Shown: positions 1 through 5,366, counted from the stretch's first letter. The stretch: DNA of 5,429 nucleotides from Thermoplasmata archaeon (GCA_021826795.1 JAKAYM010000125.1:1-5429), one strand, 5' to 3'. Notes: generated from the sequence alone by a model not told the origin. Program-made: numbers and translations.

Positions 1-750
1 CATCTTGTCAAGGTAGTTCCTGGCATCGTTGAAATTGCCTTCAATTGCCATATTTATCAGATTTTTGAATTCATCCCGGTTGACCTCCCCGGAAATTTCG
101 TATATTCCTGTGGCACTGACCTTTCCTGATAATTTAACGGCCTGTAATATATTTATTGCCTTTCTCATGTCTCCATCGGAAATCTCATATATGGCATCCA
201 GGGAATCATCATCTATTTCAAAACCTTCTTTAGACGCTATATCCTTCAACCTGCCCTTCATTGATTCACGGTCAATGGGCTTGAACCTCAGTACAACGCA
301 TCTCGACTGGATCGGTGGTATAATCTTCGATGAGTAATTGCATGAGAATATGAATCTTGTTGTATTGTAAAACATCTCCATGGTTCTTCTCAGTGCTGCC
401 TGGGCATCACCTGTCAAGTGGTCAGCCTCATCCAAAAATATTATCTTGAAGCCTAAATCGTTGGATGGCCTTATCTTTGCAAAATTTTTGATATTTTCCC
501 TTATAATATCTATGCCCCGGTCATTTGATGCGTTCAATTCCATAAAATTTTCTTTCCATGAATCTCCGAATAATGAAATTGCAAGTGCGATGGCAGTGGA
601 TGTTTTGCCTGTGCCCTGTGAACCTGCAAATATGAGATGTGGTATATTCTTATCTTTGACATAGGCATTTAATCTGTTGATATTTTCTTTTTCACCTATG
701 ACATCGGATAGTTTTGTTGGCCTGTATTTTTCTGTCCAGATATTTAGCAT
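1..750 (-). CDS. rfcS: Replication factor C small subunit (clamp loader ATPase), 3'-truncated by window edge
   Basis: Reading down from the ATG at 748-750 gives 250 uninterrupted codons to the window edge. The family is usually about 320 residues, so the C-terminal collar domain is missing. The protein opens with IWTEKYRP, the RFC box typical of archaeal RfcS. It has a Walker A loop GSQGTGKTS (residues 43-51), Walker B IIFLDEAD (103-110), sensor 1 FSCNYS (135-140), the RFC-specific SRC arginine motif (149-151) and a sensor-2 region GDMRKAIN (193-200). The usual PP of the RFC P-loop is SQ here, which leaves the catalytic GxGKT intact. As part of the RFC small/large subunit pentamer it loads the PCNA sliding clamp onto primed DNA using ATP. 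A TATA box at 771-780 lies about 25 bases upstream of the ATG and there is no ribosome-binding site, so the mRNA is probably leaderless and independent of the regulator gene upstream. Identification is near certain. Confidence 0.97.
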   Translation of the reverse strand, partial: MLNIWTEKYRPTKLSDVIGEKENINRLNAYVKDKNIPHLIFAGSQGTGKTSTAIALAISLFGDSWKENFMELNASNDRGIDIIRENIKNFAKIRPSNDLGFKIIFLDEADHLTGDAQAALRRTMEMFYNTTRFIFSCNYSSKIIPPIQSRCVVLRFKPIDRESMKGRLKDIASKEGFEIDDDSLDAIYEISDGDMRKAINILQAVKLSGKVSATGIYEISGEVNRDEFKNLINMAIEGNFNDARNYLDKM

Positions 751-770
751 ACTTTTTTTGATAATTACTT

Positions 771-780
771 TATTTATAAA
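771..780 (-). promoter_or_regulatory. TATA box of rfcS (leaderless promoter)
   Basis: On the minus strand this reads TTTATAAATA, a close match to the archaeal TATA consensus. Its centre is about 25 bases upstream of the rfcS ATG, which puts the predicted transcription start at or next to the start codon. The 44-base gap to the upstream regulator gene contains nothing else recognisable. Confidence 0.7.
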
Positions 781-794
781 CCTATCTATGCAGT

Positions 795-1217
795 TTATTT
801 AAGGGTGCTGTTTACAATTGAGGGGTATACATTCCTTACACCGGCTGTGTTTTCTATTTCCAGTATGCACTGGTTAAGGTCCATTCCATACAGCCCCGAT
901 ACAATTATCGCTATTGCAGAATGGTCTCCGGATGTTGAAAATAAGCTCTTTACAAAAACGAAATCCTTTAAGGTTTCCAGTGTCTTTGTATACTGTTCAG
1001 GCATGATGTCGAGTCCCAGTATTGCCTCGTCTATGCCCAGTTTTTTGACCTGAAACCTAGTGGTATATGCTATTATTTCCTTATCGCCTTCCATCTTCTG
1101 TAGGCGGTTCCGTATTGTTCCGGGGCTTACGCCACAGAGCTTTCCCAGATCCCTTATTGACAGCTTAGAATTGTCAAGCAGATACCTGGCTATTTCCATA
1201 TCCAGCCGGTCAGCCAT
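795..1217 (-). CDS. Lrp/AsnC-family transcriptional regulator
   Basis: 140 residues, close to the 140-165 usual for the family. Residues 1-50 form an AsnC-type winged helix-turn-helix: the opening DRLDMEIARYLLDNSKLS is typical, and the recognition helix is around SPGTIRNRLQKME (31-43). Residues about 62-137 look like the RAM ligand-binding/oligomerisation fold, with a glycine-containing turn STSGDHSAIAIIV (94-106) where effectors bind in Lrp proteins, although the sequence is divergent. The start is supported by GAGGT at 1221-1225, a few bases before the ATG, and by a TATA-like element at 1251-1260, giving a leader of about 13 bases. The gene is divergent from the peroxiredoxin-ferritin operon across 149 bases that contain dyads, so it may autoregulate and control that operon. 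This is inference. Cys28 sits just before the recognition helix and Cys117 in the RAM domain; redox sensing is possible but unsupported. The ligand is unknown. Confidence 0.9.
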   Translation of the reverse strand: MADRLDMEIARYLLDNSKLSIRDLGKLCGVSPGTIRNRLQKMEGDKEIIAYTTRFQVKKLGIDEAILGLDIMPEQYTKTLETLKDFVFVKSLFSTSGDHSAIAIIVSGLYGMDLNQCILEIENTAGVRNVYPSIVNSTLK

Positions 1218-1220
1218 ATT

Positions 1221-1225
1221 ACCTC
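1221..1225 (-). promoter_or_regulatory. Ribosome-binding site of the Lrp/AsnC gene
   Basis: The minus strand reads GAGGT, three bases before the start codon spacer ends at the ATG at 1217. It supports the annotated start. It contrasts with rfcS, which has no such site. Confidence 0.5.
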
Positions 1226-1250
1226 TATTATGTTAAAGAATAAAAATTTA

Positions 1251-1260
1251 TGTTTATAAA
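1251..1260 (-). promoter_or_regulatory. TATA box of the Lrp/AsnC gene
   Basis: TTTATAAACA on the minus strand. Its centre is about 38 bases upstream of the ATG, predicting a transcription start near 1230 and a leader just long enough to carry the GAGGT site. The adjoining sequence to 1270 is also TATA-like, so the exact box is uncertain. Confidence 0.5.
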
Positions 1261-1283
1261 GTTATAAATAATAATCAAATGTT

Positions 1284-1320
1284 CATTAATTTATTATTTA
1301 ATGTATAATTTTACTATACA
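1284..1320. promoter_or_regulatory. Overlapping dyads in divergent regulator/peroxiredoxin intergenic region, candidate operators
   Basis: Two inverted repeats lie side by side. CATTAA (1284-1289) pairs with TTAATG (1298-1303) across 8 bases, and TGTATA (1302-1307) pairs with TATACA (1315-1320) across 7 bases. The second is a 19-bp dyad with perfect 6-bp arms, ending about 12 bases upstream of the peroxiredoxin TATA region. Both have the size and symmetry expected of dimeric HTH regulators such as the adjacent Lrp/AsnC protein. The region is very AT-rich, so chance dyads are likely, and the operator assignment is inference. Confidence 0.35.
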
Positions 1321-1331
1321 AATACACAATA

Positions 1332-1348
1332 CTTTTATACTTATAACC
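1332..1348 (+). promoter_or_regulatory. TATA-box region of the peroxiredoxin-ferritin operon
   Basis: Two overlapping candidates, CTTTTATAC (1332-1340) and CTTATAACC (1340-1348), lie 20-35 bases upstream of the ATG at 1367. Either would start transcription within a few bases of the start codon. With no Shine-Dalgarno sequence before the ATG, the first cistron is probably translated from a leaderless or nearly leaderless mRNA. Confidence 0.55.
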
Positions 1349-1366
1349 AATTGAGTATGGATAACA

Positions 1367-2062
1367 ATGGAAAACAGAATGCCTTTAATAGGAGAGAAGT
1401 TCCCAGAAATGGAAGTTGTAACCACACAGGGAACAAAGAAATTGCCGGACGATTACAAGGGAAAATGGTTCATGCTGTTCAGCCATCCCGGAGATTTTAC
1501 ACCGGTGTGCACCACAGAGTTCTTCTCATTTGCACAGAGAAGCGATGAATTCCAGAAGCTGAATACAGAACTGATAGGCCTCAGTGTTGATTCAAAGATA
1601 TCGCATATGGAATGGATCAACTGGATACATGACAACCTGAAAATAGATGTAAAGTTCCCCATCATAGCAGACCCCGTGGGAAATGTTGCAAAGTCACTGG
1701 GCATGATACATGCAGAATCTGCTACATCCACAGTAAGGGCTGTATTCATAGTGGACGATAAATCTATAGTAAGGGCAATATTATACTATCCACTGGAAAT
1801 AGGGAGGAACGTATCTGAAATACTGCGTATGATAAAGGCACTGCAGATGGTGGATAAGTTCAAGGTTGCAACCCCTGCAAACTGGCCTGACAATGAAATA
1901 ATAGGGAACTCTTTCATAAATCCACCGCCGGCAACCATGGCTGATATACCTGAAAGATTGAAAAAGTACAAGGGATACGCCTGGTGGCTTACCTATAAGG
2001 ATGCACCGAAAGAGGATGTTGATGAGGCAAAGAAGGTTTCCAGAATGAAGGAGGTGAATTAA
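1367..2062 (+). CDS. Peroxiredoxin, Prx6-type, 1-Cys form
   Basis: 231 residues. It reduces hydrogen peroxide and organic hydroperoxides in the cytoplasm through a peroxidatic cysteine. The thioredoxin-fold active site is P41-GDF-T45-PV-C48 (the PxxxTxxC motif) and the conserved catalytic arginine is likely R124 in [10 protein letters not shown]. The long C-terminal domain (about 160-231, with [10 protein letters not shown] and a WW pair at 206-207) is characteristic of the archaeal Prx6 group known from Aeropyrum and Thermoplasma-type organisms, whose members form ring-shaped decamers. Cys48 is the only cysteine. The C-terminal CxxWWxC-type pair found in several archaeal relatives is replaced by Gly203 and Thr209, so the protein should work by a 1-Cys mechanism and needs an outside reductant. 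The ATG at 1367 fits the TATA spacing. An in-frame ATG at 1379 (starting MPLIGEKFP, a common family start) is an alternative. It is followed after one base by the ferritin-like gene, so they form one operon. Confidence 0.96.
   Translation: MENRMPLIGEKFPEMEVVTTQGTKKLPDDYKGKWFMLFSHPGDFTPVCTTEFFSFAQRSDEFQKLNTELIGLSVDSKISHMEWINWIHDNLKIDVKFPIIADPVGNVAKSLGMIHAESATSTVRAVFIVDDKSIVRAILYYPLEIGRNVSEILRMIKALQMVDKFKVATPANWPDNEIIGNSFINPPPATMADIPERLKKYKGYAWWLTYKDAPKEDVDEAKKVSRMKEVN
2050..2057 (+). promoter_or_regulatory. Strong Shine-Dalgarno site for the EncFtn-like gene
   Basis: GGAGGTGA, a perfect match to the archaeal anti-Shine-Dalgarno complement, lies six bases before the ATG at 2064 and inside the last codons of the peroxiredoxin gene. 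It fixes the start of the second cistron and shows it is translated by internal initiation. Confidence 0.85.
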
Positions 2063-2063
2063 A

Positions 2064-2348
2064 ATGCCGATGTATGAAACAGAAAACAGTTTAGATGAGA
2101 AGACAAAGGATATGTCAAGGGCCAGGCAGTCATTAATAGAGGAAATGCAGGCAATAATGTTCTATGATGAGAGACTGGATGCTACAAAGGATCCTGTATT
2201 GAAGGATGTAATAAAACACAACAGGGATGATGAGAAGGAGCATTTCTCACTTCTGCTTGAATATCTGAGAAGGAACGATCCTGAGCTTGACAGGGAACTG
2301 AAAGAAATATTATTCTCCAAAAAGGAATTGAAAGAACTCGGGGATTAA
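2064..2348 (+). CDS. Encapsulated-ferritin-like (EncFtn) ferroxidase, standalone
   Basis: 94 residues, all predicted as two helices. From memory of the Rhodospirillum rubrum EncFtn sequence, the match is clear over residues 22-84: EE..(A)..(F/W)YD.R.DA..DP, then HNRD.EKEH, then LEYLRRND and a closing LF. The ferroxidase ligands map to E27, E57 and H60, with Y34 matching the conserved tyrosine. EncFtn proteins form ring decamers in which the iron site is built at a dimer interface. They oxidise Fe(II) but store little iron unless enclosed in an encapsulin shell. Here the protein stops about ten residues after the core (KELKELGD), with no glycine/leucine-rich encapsulin targeting tail, and no shell gene is present in the window. 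The entry-site residue E34 of R. rubrum is Q29 here and W38 is F33. The partner peroxiredoxin upstream suggests joint handling of Fe(II) and peroxide. Family assignment is firm; the shell-free mode of action is inference. Confidence 0.9.
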   Translation: MPMYETENSLDEKTKDMSRARQSLIEEMQAIMFYDERLDATKDPVLKDVIKHNRDDEKEHFSLLLEYLRRNDPELDRELKEILFSKKELKELGD

Positions 2349-2357
2349 ATAAATAAT

Positions 2358-2400
2358 AATTTTTCTATTTAAATAAAATGCATAAAAATTAATTTTTTCA
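2358..2400 (+). terminator. T-rich terminator candidates after the peroxiredoxin-ferritin operon
   Basis: Starting ten bases after the ferritin stop codon there are two uridine-rich tracts, five T at 2360-2364 and six T at 2393-2398, with no strong hairpin. Archaeal intrinsic termination uses such T runs, and the position between two convergent transcription units fits. The AT-rich background lowers confidence. Confidence 0.4.
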
Positions 2401-2490
2401 AAGCGTTTGATTGCCTCGTTCTTATCCTTATCGCTAACACCAAATAATTACACTATGCAATAGAACTGTGTCTAAATATATTTGATTCCC
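2391..2490 (-). pseudogene. Decayed C-terminal tail of a tyrosine recombinase/integrase
   Basis: Reading the minus strand, 2470-2456 gives HSSIA, followed by a TAG stop (2455-2453), then CNYL (2452-2441). After a one-base shift in the TTGG run, the sequence continues GVSDKDKNEAIKRFEKI (2441-2391). Joined, this resembles the end of tyrosine recombinases: the LGHSSI..T block with catalytic His, the catalytic Tyr (codon 2446-2444), then a YLGVSD..EAI-type closing helix. The G before the His is R (AGA for GGA), and the His-Tyr spacing is one residue shorter than usual. Together with the stop and frameshift this marks a dead remnant. Nothing recognisable of the rest of the gene lies upstream, where the permease gene begins at 2516. 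It is short, so chance resemblance cannot be excluded, but the ordered run of family-typical residues is hard to explain otherwise. Confidence 0.5.
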
Positions 2491-2515
2491 TACCAGTTAT
2501 GAAAATTTACAAATT

Positions 2516-3229
2516 TTATTTAAAATTATAAAATAATTTCCACCCTGAATATACCAGTAATATGAATGAGAATATTATAAGTACAATGAATAATAATGGC
2601 ATCATGAGTAAATTTGCAGTATTATAGTTATGTATACTTACATGAATGATAGAACTAAAATAATACAGGAATGGAAGCATTGATATTGCCGATTTCCCAG
2701 TAATAGATACCAGTGTGTATGAAAAGATGATAAAATAATAAAATACTGAAATTATTTCAGAGATGATGCTGAAGCGTGAAAAAACTATTGAAATTAAAAA
2801 AATTGCTAAAATTGAAAATAATGTGTATAATGAGCTGGCCAGCAATAGCTCTATGCTACTATAATTTATATAATTTATAATGGATAGAGTGATAAAGACG
2901 CCTGCAACCAGTATCAGTAAATCAAACAGCAGGTATATAGCCAGCTTCGATATTATATACTTTAATGCGGAAAAAGGATAGGTTATATAGGTCTTTATTA
3001 AGTTATCAGTTATATCATTTTTAATATTCTCAATCAGACCAATAGACATTATTAATCCCATGAATACAAATGTGATTATTGAAGCTGTCAGTAATTTACC
3101 ACTGTCTGGTATCTTTTCTGAGCTGATAAAAAATGACAGTAATATTTCTATTACTATTATGCTTAAGAAATATAGAATAACATTCCTGTTTTTCAGCTCA
3201 ATCTTTATTAATGGCATGATCGATTTCAT
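2516..3229 (-). CDS. ABC-2 type transporter permease, six transmembrane helices
   Basis: 237 residues, very rich in Ile, Leu, Ser and Phe. Hydrophobic segments fall at about 18-36, 48-67, 94-117, 130-152, 158-180 and 208-233, matching a six-helix ABC-2 membrane subunit. The N-terminus is short and polar with basic residues (KIELKNRN), typical of the cytoplasmic elbow helix in this superfamily. It must pair with the ATPase encoded just upstream, whose gene it overlaps by 32 bases, presumably as a homodimeric channel with two ATPase subunits. The start at 3229 is supported by GAGGG about eight bases upstream; the in-frame ATG at 3217 is less well placed. One 60-base line of the gene (2761-2820) counts 14 G+C by hand, notably AT-richer than the peroxiredoxin gene. 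The size resembles the membrane subunits of bacteriocin self-immunity pumps, but ABC-2 permeases are too diverse to name a substrate. Confidence 0.88.
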   Translation of the reverse strand: MKSIMPLIKIELKNRNVILYFLSIIVIEILLSFFISSEKIPDSGKLLTASIITFVFMGLIMSIGLIENIKNDITDNLIKTYITYPFSALKYIISKLAIYLLFDLLILVAGVFITLSIINYINYSSIELLLASSLYTLFSILAIFLISIVFSRFSIISEIISVFYYFIIFSYTLVSITGKSAISMLPFLYYFSSIIHVSIHNYNTANLLMMPLLFIVLIIFSFILLVYSGWKLFYNFK

Positions 3230-4058
3230 TCAATAATCCCTCTTTTGAATCTATGGTCTTAATTTTCATTATATCACCGCTGTAATTTGATAATTTTAAT
3301 AACAACTCCTTTATTTCATCGTAGTACACAGTTAGATTTTCTCCCTTGATTGCGTCAAAATCATCCTTCAGGTAATCATATAATTCATCATTGTTTGATG
3401 AAGCTATCTCTACTACGTTTTTATTCTTCTCATATTTTATCTCCTTCAGTTTTTGGCCGTCTATGAGTAATATCCTATCAGATATGTCTGTCAATTCTTT
3501 TAAATCATGGGATGCTATGATAAAGGATATGCCCTTTTTATTATAATTTTGGACCATATTTTGCATTGATTTTATGGCATTTATGTCAACGTTTGAAAAT
3601 GGTTCATCTGCAAACACAAGTTTAGGTTCATGCAGCATGGATATAACAAATGCAAACCTTTTCAAATATCCTGCAGACAGTTCCTTTATCCTGTATTTAT
3701 ATACTTTTTTAATTCCTGATAATTCCAAGAGGTTTGCATCTATATCAACATTGTACAGATCAGAAATTATTTTTATATAATCTTCAACGGTTATATTTGG
3801 AGGAAATATGGGCTTATCACTTATTAGGCCGACGTGCTCTTTTGCATTGTTTATATTTTTACCCAGTATTTTGATCTCTCCTGATGTTGTGCTTCTCAGC
3901 CCGCAGCACATTTCTATAAATGTGGTTTTCCCATAACCGTTTGGAGCCACCAGCCCTGTAATGCCTCCAGGTATATCTATGCTCAAGTTGTCAAAGATAA
4001 TGTTCTTACCGTAGTTTTTAGATAGACCGGAACAGGTTATCACATTGTCATTTTTCAT
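3198..4058 (-). CDS. ABC transporter ATP-binding protein (ABC-2 exporter type)
   Basis: 286 residues. The nucleotide-binding domain occupies about 6-205, with Walker A APNGYGKTT (38-46), signature LSAGY (127-131, variant of LSGGQ), Walker B LVFADEP with catalytic E152, D-loop SNVD (155-158) and switch His184 in IIASHD. The Q-loop glutamine is replaced: the aligned segment LISDKPIFPPNIT (79-91) has Asp81. An acidic residue here is also seen in lantibiotic-immunity LanF-type ATPases, where it is Glu. Residues about 205-286 form an extra C-terminal domain common in ABC-2 export ATPases. The ATG at 4058 follows GGTGA (4064-4068) and lies 11 bases inside the end of the upstream gene, so translation is probably coupled. 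It powers the permease encoded next. Substrate is unknown; the neighbouring secreted protein, or toxic molecules acting at the membrane, are the natural candidates. Confidence 0.95.
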   Translation of the reverse strand: MKNDNVITCSGLSKNYGKNIIFDNLSIDIPGGITGLVAPNGYGKTTFIEMCCGLRSTTSGEIKILGKNINNAKEHVGLISDKPIFPPNITVEDYIKIISDLYNVDIDANLLELSGIKKVYKYRIKELSAGYLKRFAFVISMLHEPKLVFADEPFSNVDINAIKSMQNMVQNYNKKGISFIIASHDLKELTDISDRILLIDGQKLKEIKYEKNKNVVEIASSNNDELYDYLKDDFDAIKGENLTVYYDEIKELLLKLSNYSGDIMKIKTIDSKEGLLNEIDHAINKD

Positions 4059-4860
4059 GGTCTTTCACCTTCTTACGTCTGTGCCTCCTATATGCAGTTA
4101 TCCCTAATATCGCCACAACGGGTATAACGATAAAGAAAGCTAAAGCAAATGCTACTACTCCATATACTAGCATTACGTATACCCAATCCACTGGGAATAC
4201 TATAGTATTAGTTTTATGTAAGAATAAGCCCATTCCTAGTGGATACGCAGTATTATTTTCATAATAAGCCCCTGTAATGGCAGCAAATGTTGGATTGCCC
4301 GAATCTGACATATCATTTAAAAGATGAGAATGCAAATCGTACACTGCACATATACTGGAGCCAAAACCTGAAGCGTTAGTTTCAGATGCAGAGATATAAA
4401 CTCCAATATGGTATTTGTACACACCCCGACAAGTAATCATACTTCTAAATACATTTTTATTAGAATAATTAAGCATATTGTTGCCATACTCTATTATTGT
4501 ATTCCCCGGACTCTGAAAGAATGGTAATATTACTTTCTTTCCTTTATAAAAAATTCCGTTTTTAGTTTTGTTCAGTATTCTATCTGTTATAATGTTAAGA
4601 GATGTTGTCCTGTTATAATATTTGATGTGTGTATTTATTGTTACATGTGATTGGGAACTACTGACATTTATATAACCTGTAGAATTTGAATCGCTATAAA
4701 TTGTATAATTTTCATAGGTTCCAGCTTGATAGGGAATTATTTTATTATTGTACTTGAAAGCAATTGAATTATTATGCCATGCAAACATCCCGGAGAAAGC
4801 AACAGCTAGGAATAAAATTACTATAAATATGGTAAATATTTTCTTTCTTTTCGAAACCAT
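4048..4860 (-). CDS. Double-anchored surface protein with N-glycosylation-rich outer domain, function unknown
   Basis: 270 residues, no family recognised. A basic N-terminus (KRKK) precedes a hydrophobic segment at 8-27. A second, longer one spans about 226-255 and is followed by a strongly basic tail (YRRHRRKKVKDHEK). By the positive-inside rule both ends are cytoplasmic and residues 28-225 face outside. The outer domain is rich in Asn, Ser, Thr and Tyr and holds at least nine N-X-S/T sequons (for example N51, N59, N65, N83, N97, N131, N162, N202), fitting the heavily glycosylated cell surface of wall-less Thermoplasmatales. It has two cysteines (C144, C171) that could form a disulfide, flanking a YHIGVYIS stretch (150-157) that resembles one in the secreted protein encoded upstream. 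It starts 11 bases after that gene with a GTGAT ribosome-binding match and overlaps the ATPase gene. A receptor, chaperone or immunity role for the secreted protein is an inference from context. Confidence 0.85.
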   Translation of the reverse strand: MVSKRKKIFTIFIVILFLAVAFSGMFAWHNNSIAFKYNNKIIPYQAGTYENYTIYSDSNSTGYINVSSSQSHVTINTHIKYYNRTTSLNIITDRILNKTKNGIFYKGKKVILPFFQSPGNTIIEYGNNMLNYSNKNVFRSMITCRGVYKYHIGVYISASETNASGFGSSICAVYDLHSHLLNDMSDSGNPTFAAITGAYYENNTAYPLGMGLFLHKTNTIVFPVDWVYVMLVYGVVAFALAFFIVIPVVAILGITAYRRHRRKKVKDHEK

Positions 4861-4871
4861 TATGAATCACG

Positions 4872-5336
4872 TTAATTATCTTCCCCGCTTCCGTAAGAAA
4901 ATTGGCCGGATCCATATGAGTGAGGATTAACAGTCACTGCACTATATGTATGTTCTGTAATGGAAATATACCATATACCTACATGGTACCCAACATTTCC
5001 ATATGCCTGATATGTATTGCTAGAGCACTGTTTCCATTCCGGTGTGTGCACGTGGATCCAACTGATATAAGGAACTGTAGCGTGTGCCATGCTTGATGGG
5101 GTATATTCTTTAACTAAATTTCCATTAGACCAACTAAATCCCCATGCAGTGGAAAATGTATGCTTCATCACGACAACTCCAAACAAATCTTTCGCACATA
5201 CTGTACCACCACAATACCCTGTTCCTGTTGAGTCGTTTCTCACATTGGTTTGTTGTTGCACCATCGAGGGAGCAATAACCATCATTACAAACATCGCTAC
5301 TATCACCCCTGTTATAAACTTTTTCCTTCTATTCAT
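4872..5336 (-). CDS. Small secreted Cys/Trp-containing protein, candidate peptide effector or toxin
   Basis: 154 residues, not recognised as a member of any family. The N-terminus MNRRKK followed by a hydrophobic core at about 7-22 and a polar QQQTN stretch is a standard Sec signal peptide or anchor, so the mature part of roughly 125 residues is exported. The mature part has three cysteines (C42, C47, C104), five tryptophans (W65, W69, W93, W101, W122), many Gly, Tyr, Ser and His, almost no acidic residues in the middle, and ends with two YGSG repeats (141-144, 148-151). C42 and C47 flank GGTV, a possible tight disulfide. A Y117-HVGIWYIS block resembles YHIGVYIS in the next gene's protein. 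Being first in an operon with a surface protein and an ABC exporter suggests an antimicrobial or signalling protein with dedicated self-protection, as for sulfolobicins in other acidophilic archaea. No homology to those is claimed. A surface-structure subunit is the main alternative. Confidence 0.78.
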   Translation of the reverse strand: MNRRKKFITGVIVAMFVMMVIAPSMVQQQTNVRNDSTGTGYCGGTVCAKDLFGVVVMKHTFSTAWGFSWSNGNLVKEYTPSSMAHATVPYISWIHVHTPEWKQCSSNTYQAYGNVGYHVGIWYISITEHTYSAVTVNPHSYGSGQFSYGSGEDN

Positions 5337-5355
5337 AATGATATTAATACATGAC

Positions 5356-5366
5356 TATATATATAT
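5356..5366 (-). promoter_or_regulatory. TATA box of the four-gene secreted-protein/ABC operon
   Basis: An alternating AT run (ATATATATATA on the minus strand) is centred about 25 bases upstream of the ATG at 5336. It predicts a transcription start at the start codon, hence a leaderless first cistron. No Shine-Dalgarno match precedes this ATG, whereas the three downstream genes have one. No other strong promoter was seen in the short or overlapping junctions of the operon. Confidence 0.65.

Noticed and set aside
29..664. Two plus-strand open frames across the first 660 bases
   Set aside because: They lie antisense to rfcS, whose motifs are unmistakable.
1351..1548. Plus-strand frame starting at the ATG just before the peroxiredoxin start
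   Set aside because: It runs out of frame through the peroxiredoxin active-site coding region and has no ribosome-binding site. The peroxiredoxin frame is certain.
1453..1971. Minus-strand open frames inside the peroxiredoxin gene
   Set aside because: They are antisense shadows with Cys/Ser-rich composition and no start signals.
3574..3780. Plus-strand 68-codon frame inside the ABC ATPase gene
   Set aside because: Antisense to the Walker B and signature region of the ATPase, with no promoter or ribosome-binding site.
4872..5336. Assignment of the secreted protein to the lactococcin 972 or sulfolobicin families
   Set aside because: The operon logic and a few HATV/HTYSAVTV-like stretches brought these to mind, but I see no convincing alignment. 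Only the analogy is kept.
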